Below are positions 52,559-61,837 of a DNA stretch of 64,000 nt, one piece after another. Both the position numbers and the translations under genes were made by a program. This DNA is from Pseudodesulfovibrio pelocollis. GTDB taxonomy: Bacteria; Desulfobacterota; Desulfovibrionia; Desulfovibrionales; Desulfovibrionaceae. The stretch is taken from the NCBI RefSeq assembly GCF_030282845.1, contig NZ_JASTWE010000012.1:1-64000 (forward strand), in the 5' to 3' direction. The first letter of the stretch is position 1. Every line of letters starts with the position of its first letter. The notes beneath the pieces are model-generated. The model was not told where the DNA came from. It worked only from the letters and a program-made list of their open reading frames with translations, and made no database searches.

Positions 52559-54322
52559 ATGCTGACCACCTGTCTCGACCTGCTGACCAAGGACCACATC
52601 CAGGGCAATCCCCTGGTCATCACGCTTGGCGCGTGCCAAGTGGAAGCAGGGGTCTCGCCCGCCAGGGCGCTGCCCCTGCCGGACGCAGGCCCGGACTCCA
52701 TGTCGGCCATTGGCCGCATCCCCCTGGCCGAGTTTCGCGATGGCGCGGTCCTGGTGGTTTCGTCATCCCTGGCCGAGTCCGACTACCCGGCGGTGCGCCG
52801 CATCCAGAAGCACCTCGTCTTCTGCCTGATCAAATACGTGTGGTTCCCCTGCCAGGATACCGCCACCCCGGACCCCCTGGGCCTGGGCGGCGACAAGGGA
52901 CCGCTGGCCGATCTGCTCTATCAGATCAACGCCATGGAGAACCTGCCCCATCTCCTGTCGTGGCCGCGCGCCAAGAGCCTCGCGGGATCGCTCCCGCCCA
53001 TGCCCGTGCTCCTGCTGCTGCCCGGCGACTCGCTGAACGATCTCGCGCCCCATCTTCCCGCCCTGGCAGAACGATTCCTGGTCCTCTGCCTGTCCAAGAC
53101 CCTGGCCTTTTGCCGCGACGCGGGCATCACGCCGGACATCGTGGTCCAGCTAGACACCCATGGCGAGCAGGCCAACTTCTATCCCGATGACATGGACCTC
53201 TCGGACAGCTGGCTCCTGGCCCTGTCCTGCATCCCGGCCAGCCGCTATCTCCACCGCTTTGCCGGAATCTTCTGGATCGACACCTTTGACCCCTGCCTGT
53301 TCGACAACGGCTATGAAATCCGCAACTCCTGGCTCAGCTCCTTCATCCCCATGCTCGGCGTCGCCGAACTGCTGCGCCCGGCCAGCCAGCTGGTGGCCGG
53401 GGCAGACCTCGCCTTTGGCTGCCGGGCGGACGGCCCGTGCACGGATGAAGACCAGCCGCTCTCTAACGCCCGGAACCTGACAGCGGTGGGCCCGGGCACC
53501 TTTGCCGCGCGCCTGGGCAACGGCCGGACAGGGACCACCACCATGCAGTTCATGGCCACGGCCTACGAGGCCGAGACCATCGCCGCCGAGCTACTGATCA
53601 AGGGCGGCACTGTCTGCTACAACCTCTCGCGCACCGGCCTGCTCGACCCAGACGTGTTTGAACACGCGGCACCGGACGCTTTCCTGACAGCCCCGACCAT
53701 TGACCGGGCCTTGTTCCGCAAGGGCATGGAGCGCGCCTCGCGAGTGGGCCTGCCCAAGGTGGCCGGGGCCAAGCGCATGCTCTACGAGCGGCTGAGCATG
53801 GCCGAGACCCTGACCCGTCAGGCCGAGGCCCTGGTTGCGGAAGCCAGACCCGAGGACCTGGCCGACAGCCCCCTGCTCTCGGCCACCAAGCTGCTGACCC
53901 ACCTGCATCCCGTGGCCGACACCGCCACCCGGGTACACATTGCTCTTGAACTCATCCGGCGCTACCGCGACATCCTGCGCCAGCGCATCACAGGGTTCCG
54001 GCTGGCCGACTGGGCCGACCGGGGCAAGACCCTGCCCCTGCTCTGCCACCCGGACGAGCGCGACGCGCTGCTGACTGCCCTGAGCCAACGCTTTCCAAAG
54101 GCGCACTGGCGCACCCTGCACACCTGGGAAAACAATGCCAACCGCACCGCCACCCTGAAGGCGGGAGCCCTGCCGCAGTTCCTGCACGACCATCCCGTGA
54201 CCCTGATCTCGCGCCGCTATGCCGAGTGCGCGGACTACCTGCTGCGCCTGCTGCCCAGGGATACCTCCCTGATCGTCGAGGACATCCTGGCCGCGCCCTG
54301 GCCGCCCGGCCGAGGCCAGTGA
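52559..54322 (+). CDS. DUF115/MptE-like (6-hydroxymethylpterin pyrophosphokinase-like) protein
   Basis: A 587-aa protein with the DUF115 core in the middle: LCLSKTLAFCRDAGITPDIV and VVQLDTHGEQANFY near residues 180-205, then an Ala/Gly-rich VAGADLAFG near 285. DUF115 proteins include the Maf flagellin glycosyltransferases of Campylobacter and Aeromonas, which transfer nonulosonic acids to flagellin. That would link it to the nonulosonic acid genes in this window. Transferase function is inferred; no flagellin gene is here. It starts 37 bases after nadE. Confidence 0.72.
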   Translation: MLTTCLDLLTKDHIQGNPLVITLGACQVEAGVSPARALPLPDAGPDSMSAIGRIPLAEFRDGAVLVVSSSLAESDYPAVRRIQKHLVFCLIKYVWFPCQDTATPDPLGLGGDKGPLADLLYQINAMENLPHLLSWPRAKSLAGSLPPMPVLLLLPGDSLNDLAPHLPALAERFLVLCLSKTLAFCRDAGITPDIVVQLDTHGEQANFYPDDMDLSDSWLLALSCIPASRYLHRFAGIFWIDTFDPCLFDNGYEIRNSWLSSFIPMLGVAELLRPASQLVAGADLAFGCRADGPCTDEDQPLSNARNLTAVGPGTFAARLGNGRTGTTTMQFMATAYEAETIAAELLIKGGTVCYNLSRTGLLDPDVFEHAAPDAFLTAPTIDRALFRKGMERASRVGLPKVAGAKRMLYERLSMAETLTRQAEALVAEARPEDLADSPLLSATKLLTHLHPVADTATRVHIALELIRRYRDILRQRITGFRLADWADRGKTLPLLCHPDERDALLTALSQRFPKAHWRTLHTWENNANRTATLKAGALPQFLHDHPVTLISRRYAECADYLLRLLPRDTSLIVEDILAAPWPPGRGQ

Positions 54323-54356
54323 ACCGACCAAGAAAACGATCCTTGGGAAAAGCGCG

Positions 54357-54383
54357 AAAAAGCCCGGCGGGCACATGCCGGGC
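54357..54383 (-). terminator. Rho-independent terminator of the 54452-54937 gene
   Basis: On the minus strand, stem GCCCGGC/GCCGGGC (7 bp, 8-base loop) is followed by five T. It lies about 70 bases after the stop at 54452 on that strand and after the plus-strand DUF115 stop at 54322, so it also separates the two converging genes. Confidence 0.7.
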
Positions 54384-54451
54384 GGGCCGCGATAATGGCG
54401 AGGGAAAACGGGACGAAGGAAGACGGGCGGGAGTGCGCTGCGTGGCGCAGG

Positions 54452-54937
54452 TCACATGGTATTGATCAGCGAGCGGCCCTTGCCGTCGCCATCGTCGATG
54501 ATGCCGTAGGCCTTGATGTCCTTGTCGAGCTTGTCCAGCACGGCCGGGACGAGGTTGCTGCGCCGGGCCCGCCGGGTGGGGGCCGAGACAGAGCCGCCGT
54601 CGGCCATGGCCATGCGCACGGAAAAGATCACCTCGGTGGTGTCGGTCACCGCCCTGTACGGGTCCTGAAGCGTGATCTCGATGGTCACGTTGGCCAGCCG
54701 GGAGTCGTGCCGCCTGATGAACTCCATGATCTGCGCGCGCTCCTCGGGCGTGAAATCCTTGCGGCCGAGATCACCGGCAAAGGTGAGCTTGCGGTCGGCC
54801 GAGCGCTCGAACACGGTCTCGCCCTCGGGCAGCATGTCCAGGTTGAAGAAGATGGCCACAACAATGCCGGCCAGAAGCACGAGGAGGAAATTCCTCGTCC
54901 TCTCCCTGCTCTTTTCCCTGCTGTGGCTGCTTTGCAT
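54452..54937 (-). CDS. Membrane-anchored protein of unknown function
   Basis: A 161-aa protein. A basic start (SREKSRERTR) is followed by one hydrophobic helix at about residues 17-33, then a soluble domain with LTFAGDLGRKDFTPEERAQIMEF. This fits a single-pass inner membrane protein with its domain in the periplasm. The general shape recalls small flagellar or secretion-linked accessory proteins, but I see no diagnostic motif. It converges on the DUF115 gene and has its own terminator. About 150 bases separate its start from the divergent reductase gene. Confidence 0.65.
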   Translation of the reverse strand: MQSSHSREKSRERTRNFLLVLLAGIVVAIFFNLDMLPEGETVFERSADRKLTFAGDLGRKDFTPEERAQIMEFIRRHDSRLANVTIEITLQDPYRAVTDTTEVIFSVRMAMADGGSVSAPTRRARRSNLVPAVLDKLDKDIKAYGIIDDGDGKGRSLINTM

Positions 54938-55085
54938 GACTTCTCCGGTCAGTTGGCGGTGTTTCCCGAATGGGGAACCAGACCCATACTATGATTTCGT
55001 TGTTTAGCAAAGCGGCCCGGCACCCCTTGCGCGACACGCGCCGCCCGGTGTACGACACAGGGCAAAATCCCGGAGATTCACGACC

Positions 55086-56261
55086 ATGCGACACGACATC
55101 ATCATCTGCGGCTGCGGTCCGGCCGGGGCGGCGGCCGGGCTGACCCTGGCCCGGCAGGGGCGCTCGGTGCTCATGCTCGACAAGGCCCACTTCCCGCGCC
55201 CCAAGCTGTGCGGCGGACTGCTGACCTGGAAGGCGGTCCGGCTGCTGGAAACCGTGTTCGGCGAGACCATGGCCGCCCTGACCGATGCCGGAATCGTCAC
55301 CCACGTGTCCGAGCGCTACGCCATCCGCTCGCCCCGTGCCGTGCTGGCCCAGGGCGGGTTGCCCTATCCCTTCCACTTCACGGACCGCGCCCGCTTCGAC
55401 GCCCGGCTGCTGGAGCACGCCGCCCGGGCCGGGGCCGAGATACGGACCGGAATGCGCGTGGCCGCCTGCGACCCGGGCGCCGAGGGAGCGGGCCAGAGCC
55501 GACCCGCCCGTGTCACCCTGGCCGACGGCACCGCCCTTGAGGCGGACCGGCTCATCGGCGCGGACGGGGCCAACTCCGTGGTCCGCAACAGCTTCCCCGG
55601 GCTGGACAAGGCCCGCTTCAACCGGTTCATGGCCCCGGCCATCGAGGTGGCCCTGGACCCGGCCGCCCTGTCCGGGCCCGTGGATTGCCCGCAGTTGCAC
55701 GTGGGGTTGCTTGAGGCCGGATACGGCTGGGTCTTTCCCGCCGGAGACCGCGTGCAGGTGGGCATCTGCGGCCTTCGGCGCGGAAACGTCAATTTTTCCA
55801 GTGTATTTAGAGATTTTATCGACTATCTCGAGATCGATCCGGCGGCCGTGCCGCCCCTGCGCGGGCATCCCTTGCCCTATGGCAACGCCCTGGACGACCC
55901 GGCCTGGGGCCGCGCCCTGCTGGCTGGCGACGCGGGCGGTTTTGTGGAGCCGCTCTTTGGCGAGGGCATCTTCTATGCCCTGTGCACCGGCCTCTATGCG
56001 GGACAGGCGGTGGCCAAGGCCATGGACACGGGCCAGGCTGCCGGACCGCTCTACAACCACAGGCTGCGCCGCGACATCCACCCCGAGCTGCGCTGGTCCG
56101 ACAGGCTGCGCTGGATGCTCTTCCGAGCCGTCAAGCTGGCCGGGCCGCGCTCTCTGGGCCTGTTCGTCAATTCCGGGTCCACCCGGCTGGCCGAGATGGT
56201 CCACGGCATGCGCTCCTTTGCCTGGCTGCGCCCCAAGCGCTGGTATTTCCTGGAACAATGA
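55086..56261 (+). CDS. FAD-dependent oxidoreductase, geranylgeranyl reductase-like
   Basis: A 391-aa flavoprotein with the dinucleotide motif CGCGPAGAAAG near residues 8-18, PRPKLCGG near 39-46, GADGANSVVR near 160 and GDAGGFVEPLFGEGI near 280, the pattern of the geranylgeranyl reductase/FixC group. Such enzymes reduce prenyl chains of lipids or menaquinones. A role in menaquinone or lipid tail saturation is plausible in a sulfate reducer, but the substrate is not shown by sequence. It ends close to a strong hairpin. Confidence 0.85.
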   Translation: MRHDIIICGCGPAGAAAGLTLARQGRSVLMLDKAHFPRPKLCGGLLTWKAVRLLETVFGETMAALTDAGIVTHVSERYAIRSPRAVLAQGGLPYPFHFTDRARFDARLLEHAARAGAEIRTGMRVAACDPGAEGAGQSRPARVTLADGTALEADRLIGADGANSVVRNSFPGLDKARFNRFMAPAIEVALDPAALSGPVDCPQLHVGLLEAGYGWVFPAGDRVQVGICGLRRGNVNFSSVFRDFIDYLEIDPAAVPPLRGHPLPYGNALDDPAWGRALLAGDAGGFVEPLFGEGIFYALCTGLYAGQAVAKAMDTGQAAGPLYNHRLRRDIHPELRWSDRLRWMLFRAVKLAGPRSLGLFVNSGSTRLAEMVHGMRSFAWLRPKRWYFLEQ

Positions 56262-56290
56262 CGGTGTGGACCGCCGCGCCCGGACGCGGC

Positions 56291-56323
56291 AGCGCCCCTG
56301 CCGGAGGGTCCGGCAGGGGCGCT
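56291..56323. terminator. Perfect inverted repeat between convergent genes, likely terminator
   Basis: AGCGCCCCTGCCGGA and its exact complement flank a GGG loop (15-bp stem). It lies 30 bases after the reductase stop and 36 before the peroxiredoxin stop. No T-run follows on either strand, so termination is likely but may need Rho, or the stem could protect 3' ends. Confidence 0.55.
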
Positions 56324-56358
56324 TGGCAACAGGAGTTACGAGAGTGTGAGGGTCGTAA

Positions 56359-57003
56359 CTATTCGTTGAGGGCCTCGTACACCTTGCCCACCAGCCCCTC
56401 GCCCGGGGTCAGGGTCTTGGAGCCCGGGGTCCATTTGGCCGGGCAGGCCTGCTCGGGGTGGTCCTTGAGGTAGGCGTTGGCCTCCATCTTGCGCACCAGT
56501 TCTTCGGCGTTGCGGCCCACGTTGTAGTAGTTGACCTCGGCCGAGACCAGCATGCCTTCGGGATTGATGACAAAGGTGCCGCGCAGGGCCAGCCCGGAGT
56601 CGTAGTCCCAGACATCAAAGAAGCGGGAGACCTCGCCGGTGGCGTCCGAGGCCATCTTGAATTTCACGTCGGCCAGCAGCCGTTCGTCGTTCTTCCAGGC
56701 CAGATGGGTGAACTTGGTGTCGGTTGAAACGGAGATCACCTCGGCCCCGAGCCCGGTCAGTTTCTCGTGCTTGGCTGCCAGGTCGGCCAGCTCGGTGGGG
56801 CAGACAAAGGTGAAGTCGGCCGGGTAGAAGAAAAGAACGACCCATTTGCCCTGCTCGCGCAGCGCTCCGAGATCCACCTCGCAAAAACCGCCCTCGGCCG
56901 GATCAAAGCTCTCCATGACAAAGGGGGGCACCGCCTGCCCGACCCTGGCGAATTCCGGGAACATCTCGTCGTGGTTGTGGTCAGTGTCGCATCCGCAGCT
57001 CAT
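56359..57003 (-). CDS. Peroxiredoxin, AhpC/typical 2-Cys type
   Basis: A 214-aa peroxide-reducing enzyme. The peroxidatic cysteine is in FTFVCPTEL (Cys68) and the resolving cysteine in EQACPAKW near residue 187, as in typical 2-Cys enzymes. Odd: a Cys/His-rich N-terminal extension (MSCGCDTDHNHDE) may bind metal. The ATG at 57003 follows GGAGA; an upstream ATG is less likely. The gene stands alone, with a PerR-box-like palindrome about 40 bases upstream, so peroxide induction is probable. Oxidative stress defence fits an anaerobe. Confidence 0.9.
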   Translation of the reverse strand: MSCGCDTDHNHDEMFPEFARVGQAVPPFVMESFDPAEGGFCEVDLGALREQGKWVVLFFYPADFTFVCPTELADLAAKHEKLTGLGAEVISVSTDTKFTHLAWKNDERLLADVKFKMASDATGEVSRFFDVWDYDSGLALRGTFVINPEGMLVSAEVNYYNVGRNAEELVRKMEANAYLKDHPEQACPAKWTPGSKTLTPGEGLVGKVYEALNE

Positions 57004-57040
57004 GGCATTTCTCCATATGGTCAAAAGGTTGTACCAAGGT

Positions 57041-57055
57041 TATGAATGATTCCTA
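57041..57055 (-). promoter_or_regulatory. PerR-box-like operator upstream of peroxiredoxin
   Basis: The minus strand reads TAGGAATCATTCATA, a 7-1-7 imperfect palindrome with 8 of 14 fixed positions of the TTATAATnATTATAA consensus and a perfect GAAT-C-ATTC centre. It lies 38 bases before the peroxiredoxin ATG, where PerR boxes usually are. PerR-controlled ahpC is known in Desulfovibrio vulgaris. The match is partial. Confidence 0.35.
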
Positions 57056-57248
57056 TTTTCAATCAATCTATGTGCGCGTCCGGGTGGCGTCAAGTGTTTT
57101 TTGCACCCACTGCGCACTTTGATCCCGGGGCCATGTGGTGTATAGGCATGGACTGCCGCGCCGCCCTGCCCGGGCGGCCCGAATCGTATGGCCATGCATG
57201 AACGGCCCGAACGCACCTACAGCAGGCAAACCCAAGAGAGCACGCATA

Positions 57249-60158
57249 ATGAGTCACGGTTTCACCAAAGTCAGGGAGCTTGAAATCCCGGAGATGGCCG
57301 CCACGGCCCACCTGTATCGCCACGACCGGACCGGCGCGCGCGTCCTGTCCATCGTCAACGACGACGAGAACAAGGTCTTTGGCATCACCTTCCGCACCCC
57401 GCCCAAGGACTCCACGGGCGTGGCCCACATCCTGGAGCACTCGGTGCTCTGCGGGTCCGAGAAGTATCCGGTGCGCGAGCCCTTTGTGGAGTTGCTCAAG
57501 GGGTCGCTCCAGACCTTTCTCAACGCCCTGACCTTCCCGGACAAGACCTGCTACCCGGTGGCCAGCGCCAACACGAGCGACTTCTACAATCTGGTGGACG
57601 TCTACCTCGACGCGGTCTTCTTTCCCCGGCTGACAGAGAACACCCTGAAGCAGGAGGGCTGGCACCTGGAGCTGGCCGGGCGCGACAAGCCCCTGACCTA
57701 CAAGGGCGTGGTCTACAACGAGATGAAGGGGGCCTATTCCTCGCCCGACTCCCTGCTGCACGAGCACTCCCAGCAGTCGCTCTTCCCGGACGTGACCTAC
57801 GGCCTGGACTCGGGCGGCGACCCGGCGGTCATTCCCGACCTGACCTTCGAGGGGTTCATGGCCTTTCACCGCGACCACTACCACCCCTCCAACGCCTACG
57901 CCTATTTCTGCGGCGACGACGACCCGGACACGCGCCTCGCCATCCTCGACGCCGTGTTCTCGCGCTTTGAACCGCGCGAGGTGGCGGCCAGCCGGGTGCC
58001 GCTCCAGCCCCGGTTCACCGAGGCGCGCGCCCTGCGCAAACCCTATCCGGCCTCGGAGCGGCTGGACAAGGCCATGTTCACGGTCAACTGGCTGCTGGCC
58101 GAAACGGCCGACCCGAATCTCAACCTCGCCATGCACATTCTGGAACACATCCTGGTGGGCCTGCCCTCGTCGCCGCTGCGGAAGGCGCTCCTGGACTCGG
58201 GTCTGGGCGACGATCTGGCGGGCGTGGGCCTGGAGGCGGACATCCGCCAGATGTTCTTCTCCGTGGGCCTCAAGGGCATGCACCCGTCCAACGCCATCAA
58301 GGTGGAGGCCATCGTCTTCCACACCATCAAGGAATTGGTGGAAGGGGGCATCGACCCCAGGGACATTGAGGCCGCGGTCAACTCCGTGGAGTTCGACCTG
58401 CGCGAGAACAACACCGGCTCCTACCCGCGCGGCCTCTCCCTCATGTTCCAGGCCCTGTCCACCTGGCTCTATGACGACGAGGACCACGAAGGCGATCCGC
58501 TGCTGCTCCTGCCCTTTGAGAAGCCCCTGGCGAACATCAAGGGGTGGCTCGCCTCGGGCGAGAGGATTTTCGAGGAGCTGCTGGCCCGGCTCTTCCTGCA
58601 CAACCCGCACCGCACCACCGTGCTGCTGGAGCCGGACCGGAAGATGGCCAAGCGCATGGCCGCCGATGAATCGGCCCGGCTCAAGGCGGTCAAGGAGGCC
58701 ATGACACCGGCCGACCTCGACCGGGTCATGTCCGAGGCCAAAGAACTCTCCCGGCTCCAGGGCGAGCCCGACGCGCCCGAGGATTTGGCCTCCATCCCGC
58801 GCCTGTCCCTGGCCGACCTGCCCGCCGGGAACAAGGCCATCCCCACCGAGGCGCGCACCCTCGGCGCCACGCCCCTGCTCTTCCACGACCTGACCACCAA
58901 CGGCATCGCCTATGTGGACCTCGCCTTCGACCTCGCGGTGGTGCCCGACGAGCTGCTGCCCCTGGTGCCCATCCTCGGCCGCGCCCTGACCGAGACAGGC
59001 ACGGCCCGGCGCGACTATGTGGACCTCTCCCAGTGGATCGCCCGCACCTCGGGCGGCATCTGGGCGCAATCCTTCACCGCCCCGGTCCTGGACTCGGACC
59101 GGGCCGAGGGGCGGTTCATGATCCGGGCCAAGGCCACGGCCGAAAAATTCGCCGAGACCGCCGAAATCCTGACAGAAATACTGACCTCGGCCCGGCTGGA
59201 CAGCCGTGAGCGCGTGGGCCGCATCGTGTCCGAGGCGCGCGCCCGGGCCGAGCAGCGGCTGGTGCCCTCGGGCCATCAGGTGGTGGCCACCCGGCTGCGC
59301 GCCCGCACCCACGCGGCCCACGCCATGGAGGAGCGCATGTCCGGCGTGACCGGCCTGCTCTTCCTGCGCGACCTGGAAGCCCGGATCGAGAATGATTTCC
59401 GCTCCGTGGCCAAGGACCTGGAGCGGCTGCGCGGGCTGTTGCTCGCCCGGCCCGGGCTGGTGGTCAACGCCACCATGGACGCGGAGACGCTGACCCGGTG
59501 CGAACCCGCCCTGGCCGCCGTGGCCGCGGCCCTGCCCGAGACGCAGGCGGCCATGGTCCCGCGCGGGCCCCTGGATCTGCCCGGCCGCGAGGGGCTGGCC
59601 ATCCCGGCCCAGGTCAACTACGTGGGCAAGGGCGTGAGCGTGGCCGAGCACGGCCTGTCCTTCAACGGCGCGGCCCTGGCCGTGAACAAGCTGCTGCGCA
59701 CCGGCTACCTGTGGGAGAAGGTGCGCGTGCAGGGCGGGGCCTACGGCGCCTTCTGCCTCATCGACCGGATCGGCGGCGGCATCGCCTTTGTCTCCTACCG
59801 CGACCCCAACCTCGCGGCCACCCTGGACGCCTTTGACGCGGCCGCCGACCACCTCGAGCGCCTTGATCTCTCGGAAAACGAGCTGGAAAAAACCATCATC
59901 GGGGCCATCGGCGAACTGGACGCCTACCAGCTGCCCGACGCCAAGGGCTTCACTGCCCTGGTCCGCCACCTGACCGGCCAGACCGACGCCTATCTCCAGA
60001 CCCTGCGCGAGCAGACAATGGCCACCTCGCGCCAGGACCTGGCCGATTTCGCCCGGGCCGTGCGCGCCAACGCCGCCCACGGCGCGGTCTGCGTCCTGGG
60101 CGACGAGGAGGCCATGACTGCCTCGGGGCTTGACCTGGACATCACCCGGGTGCTGTAG
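57249..60158 (+). CDS. M16-family metallopeptidase (PreP-like)
   Basis: A 969-aa single-chain M16C peptidase made of two M16 halves. The inverted zinc motif HILEH lies at residues 60-64, with a further Glu in NEMKGAY near 157. The second half is catalytically silent and holds the conserved RxxxY-like region (RVQGGAYGAF near 830). Such enzymes form a closed chamber that degrades short unfolded peptides; PreP cleaves targeting peptides in organelles. The ATG at 57249 starts with the family-like MSHGFTKVRE. A terminator follows 22 bases after the stop. Confidence 0.92.
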   Translation: MSHGFTKVRELEIPEMAATAHLYRHDRTGARVLSIVNDDENKVFGITFRTPPKDSTGVAHILEHSVLCGSEKYPVREPFVELLKGSLQTFLNALTFPDKTCYPVASANTSDFYNLVDVYLDAVFFPRLTENTLKQEGWHLELAGRDKPLTYKGVVYNEMKGAYSSPDSLLHEHSQQSLFPDVTYGLDSGGDPAVIPDLTFEGFMAFHRDHYHPSNAYAYFCGDDDPDTRLAILDAVFSRFEPREVAASRVPLQPRFTEARALRKPYPASERLDKAMFTVNWLLAETADPNLNLAMHILEHILVGLPSSPLRKALLDSGLGDDLAGVGLEADIRQMFFSVGLKGMHPSNAIKVEAIVFHTIKELVEGGIDPRDIEAAVNSVEFDLRENNTGSYPRGLSLMFQALSTWLYDDEDHEGDPLLLLPFEKPLANIKGWLASGERIFEELLARLFLHNPHRTTVLLEPDRKMAKRMAADESARLKAVKEAMTPADLDRVMSEAKELSRLQGEPDAPEDLASIPRLSLADLPAGNKAIPTEARTLGATPLLFHDLTTNGIAYVDLAFDLAVVPDELLPLVPILGRALTETGTARRDYVDLSQWIARTSGGIWAQSFTAPVLDSDRAEGRFMIRAKATAEKFAETAEILTEILTSARLDSRERVGRIVSEARARAEQRLVPSGHQVVATRLRARTHAAHAMEERMSGVTGLLFLRDLEARIENDFRSVAKDLERLRGLLLARPGLVVNATMDAETLTRCEPALAAVAAALPETQAAMVPRGPLDLPGREGLAIPAQVNYVGKGVSVAEHGLSFNGAALAVNKLLRTGYLWEKVRVQGGAYGAFCLIDRIGGGIAFVSYRDPNLAATLDAFDAAADHLERLDLSENELEKTIIGAIGELDAYQLPDAKGFTALVRHLTGQTDAYLQTLREQTMATSRQDLADFARAVRANAAHGAVCVLGDEEAMTASGLDLDITRVL

Positions 60159-60180
60159 CCTCTGCCCTGTCACGAATGAG

Positions 60181-60220
60181 CGGCCCGGTGCGTGCTGACG
60201 CGCCGGGCCGTTTTGTTTTT
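60181..60220 (+). terminator. Rho-independent terminator of the M16 peptidase gene
   Basis: A 13-bp stem (CGGCCCGGTGCGT with ACGCGCCGGGCCG, one G-U pair) with a 4-base loop is followed by TTTTGTTTTT. It begins 22 bases after the stop codon and lies just before the convergent HAD gene. Confidence 0.9.
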
Positions 60221-60241
60221 CCTGGTGCCGGAGGGTCGGAA

Positions 60242-60910
60242 TCAGATCAGCCCGGCCTCGTCGAGCAGGGGCAGGAGCGCGGCCACGTCCGGGGCGATGA
60301 AGTCCGGCTTGAGGGCGGCAAAGGCGTCGGCACCCTGGTGGCCGCTGGTCACGGCGGCGCACAGGGCGCCTGCGCGGCGGCCGGTCTCCACGTCCATGGG
60401 GTGGTCACCCACCATCAGGGTCCGGGCCGGGTCCGCGCCCAGCCGCTCAAGGACCTGCATCAGGTGGGCCGGGTCCGGCTTGACGCGCACCGCCGCCTCC
60501 CGGGCCACAAAGGCCCCGACCTCGGCATCGATGTCTGGAAACACGAGGCGCACGGCCGCCGAAATGTTGCGGGTGATGACCCCGGTGGCCACGCCCCGGT
60601 CGCGCAGCAGGGCCAGGGCGGGCCGGGTGAAGGCGAAAAGCCGCCCCTCGCGGGCCGCGTCCAGCTCCGTGGCCGCCAGGACCAGCCTGCCGCGCGAGGC
60701 GAACTCCAGCCCCTCGTCGCGGTCCATCTCCATGGCCCGGGCCACCAGTTGATCAAGCCACTCCAGGGCGGGCGTGCCGTCCGGTTCGGGCCGCTCGCCC
60801 AGGAACACCTCGCCCAGGGCCGCGATCTTGCGCTTCATCAGGTCGAAATCCAGGGTCAGCTCGGCCAGGGTGCCGTCAAAGTCGAAGACAATGGCGTCGA
60901 GCCGGTTCAC
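60242..60910 (-). CDS. HAD-superfamily phosphatase (Gph-like)
   Basis: A 222-aa HAD hydrolase. Motif I FDFDGT (nucleophile Asp10, Asp12), motif II VITRN near residue 110, and motif IV VGDHPMDVETG near 172 are in order. The helical cap type agrees with phosphoglycolate phosphatase-like enzymes. GTG at 60910 overlaps the nfo stop as GTGA, so it is cotranslated with nfo. In several bacteria Gph-like phosphatases clean up DNA damage-derived phosphoglycolate, which would suit a gene coupled to endonuclease IV; this link is inferred. Confidence 0.87.
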   Translation of the reverse strand: MNRLDAIVFDFDGTLAELTLDFDLMKRKIAALGEVFLGERPEPDGTPALEWLDQLVARAMEMDRDEGLEFASRGRLVLAATELDAAREGRLFAFTRPALALLRDRGVATGVITRNISAAVRLVFPDIDAEVGAFVAREAAVRVKPDPAHLMQVLERLGADPARTLMVGDHPMDVETGRRAGALCAAVTSGHQGADAFAALKPDFIAPDVAALLPLLDEAGLI

Positions 60911-61812
60911 GGCAGCCCTCCGGCATCGCCAGCCAGCCCGCGCAGGATGGCCAGGTTGCGCACGTCGTCGGCCAGGTCCGTGTCCTTGGGCGTCTCCAGC
61001 ACCTTGGGCACTGCGGCGAATCGCGCATCGCGCATGAGCAGGCGAAATCCCTCAAGGCCGATGGCCCCCTGGCCGATGTGCTCGTGCCTGTCCTTGCGCG
61101 CGCCCAGGCCGGTCAGGGTGTCGTTGAGGTGGAAGAAGCGCAGCCGGTCCAGCCCGATGACCCGGTCGAAGTCCTCGAAGGTCTCGGCGTAGGCCTCCGG
61201 GGTGCGGATGTCGTAGCCTGCGGCAAAGGTGTGGCAGGTGTCGTAGCACACGCCGAGGCGGTCCGGGTGGCGGGACAGTTCCATGATCCGGGCCAGCTCC
61301 TCGAAGCGCGCCCCGAGGTTGGTGCCCTGACCGGCCGTGGTTTCCAGCAGGACCATGGCCCGGCTCGTGCCCGAGCGCTCGATGGCCCGGTCCAAAGCCT
61401 CGGCATAGCGACTGGTGCCCGCCTCCACCCCCTGGCCCAGGTGGGAGCCGGGATGGGTGACGAGATACGGGATCTTCAGGGTTTCCACGCGCCGCAGCTC
61501 CTCGGCAAAGGCGGCCAGGGAGCGCTCATGCAAATCCGGGTCGGGCGAGGCGAGGTTGATCAGGTAGGAATCGTGGGCAGCCACAGGGTGGTCGCCCCAC
61601 TGGGCCCAGGCCTCGGCAAAGAGGGCCGCATCCAGGGCCGAAAGCTCGGGGATACGCCACTGGCGCTGGTTGCGGGTGAACAGCTGCAGGGCCGTGCCGC
61701 CCACGGCCGCGATGTGGGCAAAGGCCATGTGCAGCCCCCCGGCAATGGACATGTGCGCGCCCAGCGGGCCGCCAGGTTGCTCCAAAGCGCTGCCGCTGTG
61801 CGCCGCCATCAT
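60907..61812 (-). CDS. nfo: Endonuclease IV (AP endonuclease)
   Basis: A 301-aa TIM-barrel nuclease cutting DNA at abasic sites. Zinc ligand motifs are visible: HDSYLINLASP, VTHPGSHLG, LLETTAGQG, CYDTCHTFAAGYD, FHLNDT and HEHIGQG. These are the standard order and length for the family. The ATG-ATG start at 61809-61812 follows GAGG. It overlaps the HAD gene by four bases and lies 25 bases after the 93-aa gene, so all three are one operon for repair or processing of damaged DNA. Confidence 0.93.
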   Translation of the reverse strand: MMAAHSGSALEQPGGPLGAHMSIAGGLHMAFAHIAAVGGTALQLFTRNQRQWRIPELSALDAALFAEAWAQWGDHPVAAHDSYLINLASPDPDLHERSLAAFAEELRRVETLKIPYLVTHPGSHLGQGVEAGTSRYAEALDRAIERSGTSRAMVLLETTAGQGTNLGARFEELARIMELSRHPDRLGVCYDTCHTFAAGYDIRTPEAYAETFEDFDRVIGLDRLRFFHLNDTLTGLGARKDRHEHIGQGAIGLEGFRLLMRDARFAAVPKVLETPKDTDLADDVRNLAILRGLAGDAGGLP

Positions 61813-61837
61813 CGCCTCGTCCGGGCGGTCGGCCCGG

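Noticed and set aside
57090-60362. Very long minus-strand open frame (1090 codons) opposite the M16 peptidase gene
   Set aside because: High GC makes stop codons rare on the opposite strand. The plus-strand product is an intact M16 peptidase, and the minus frame has no recognisable domain.
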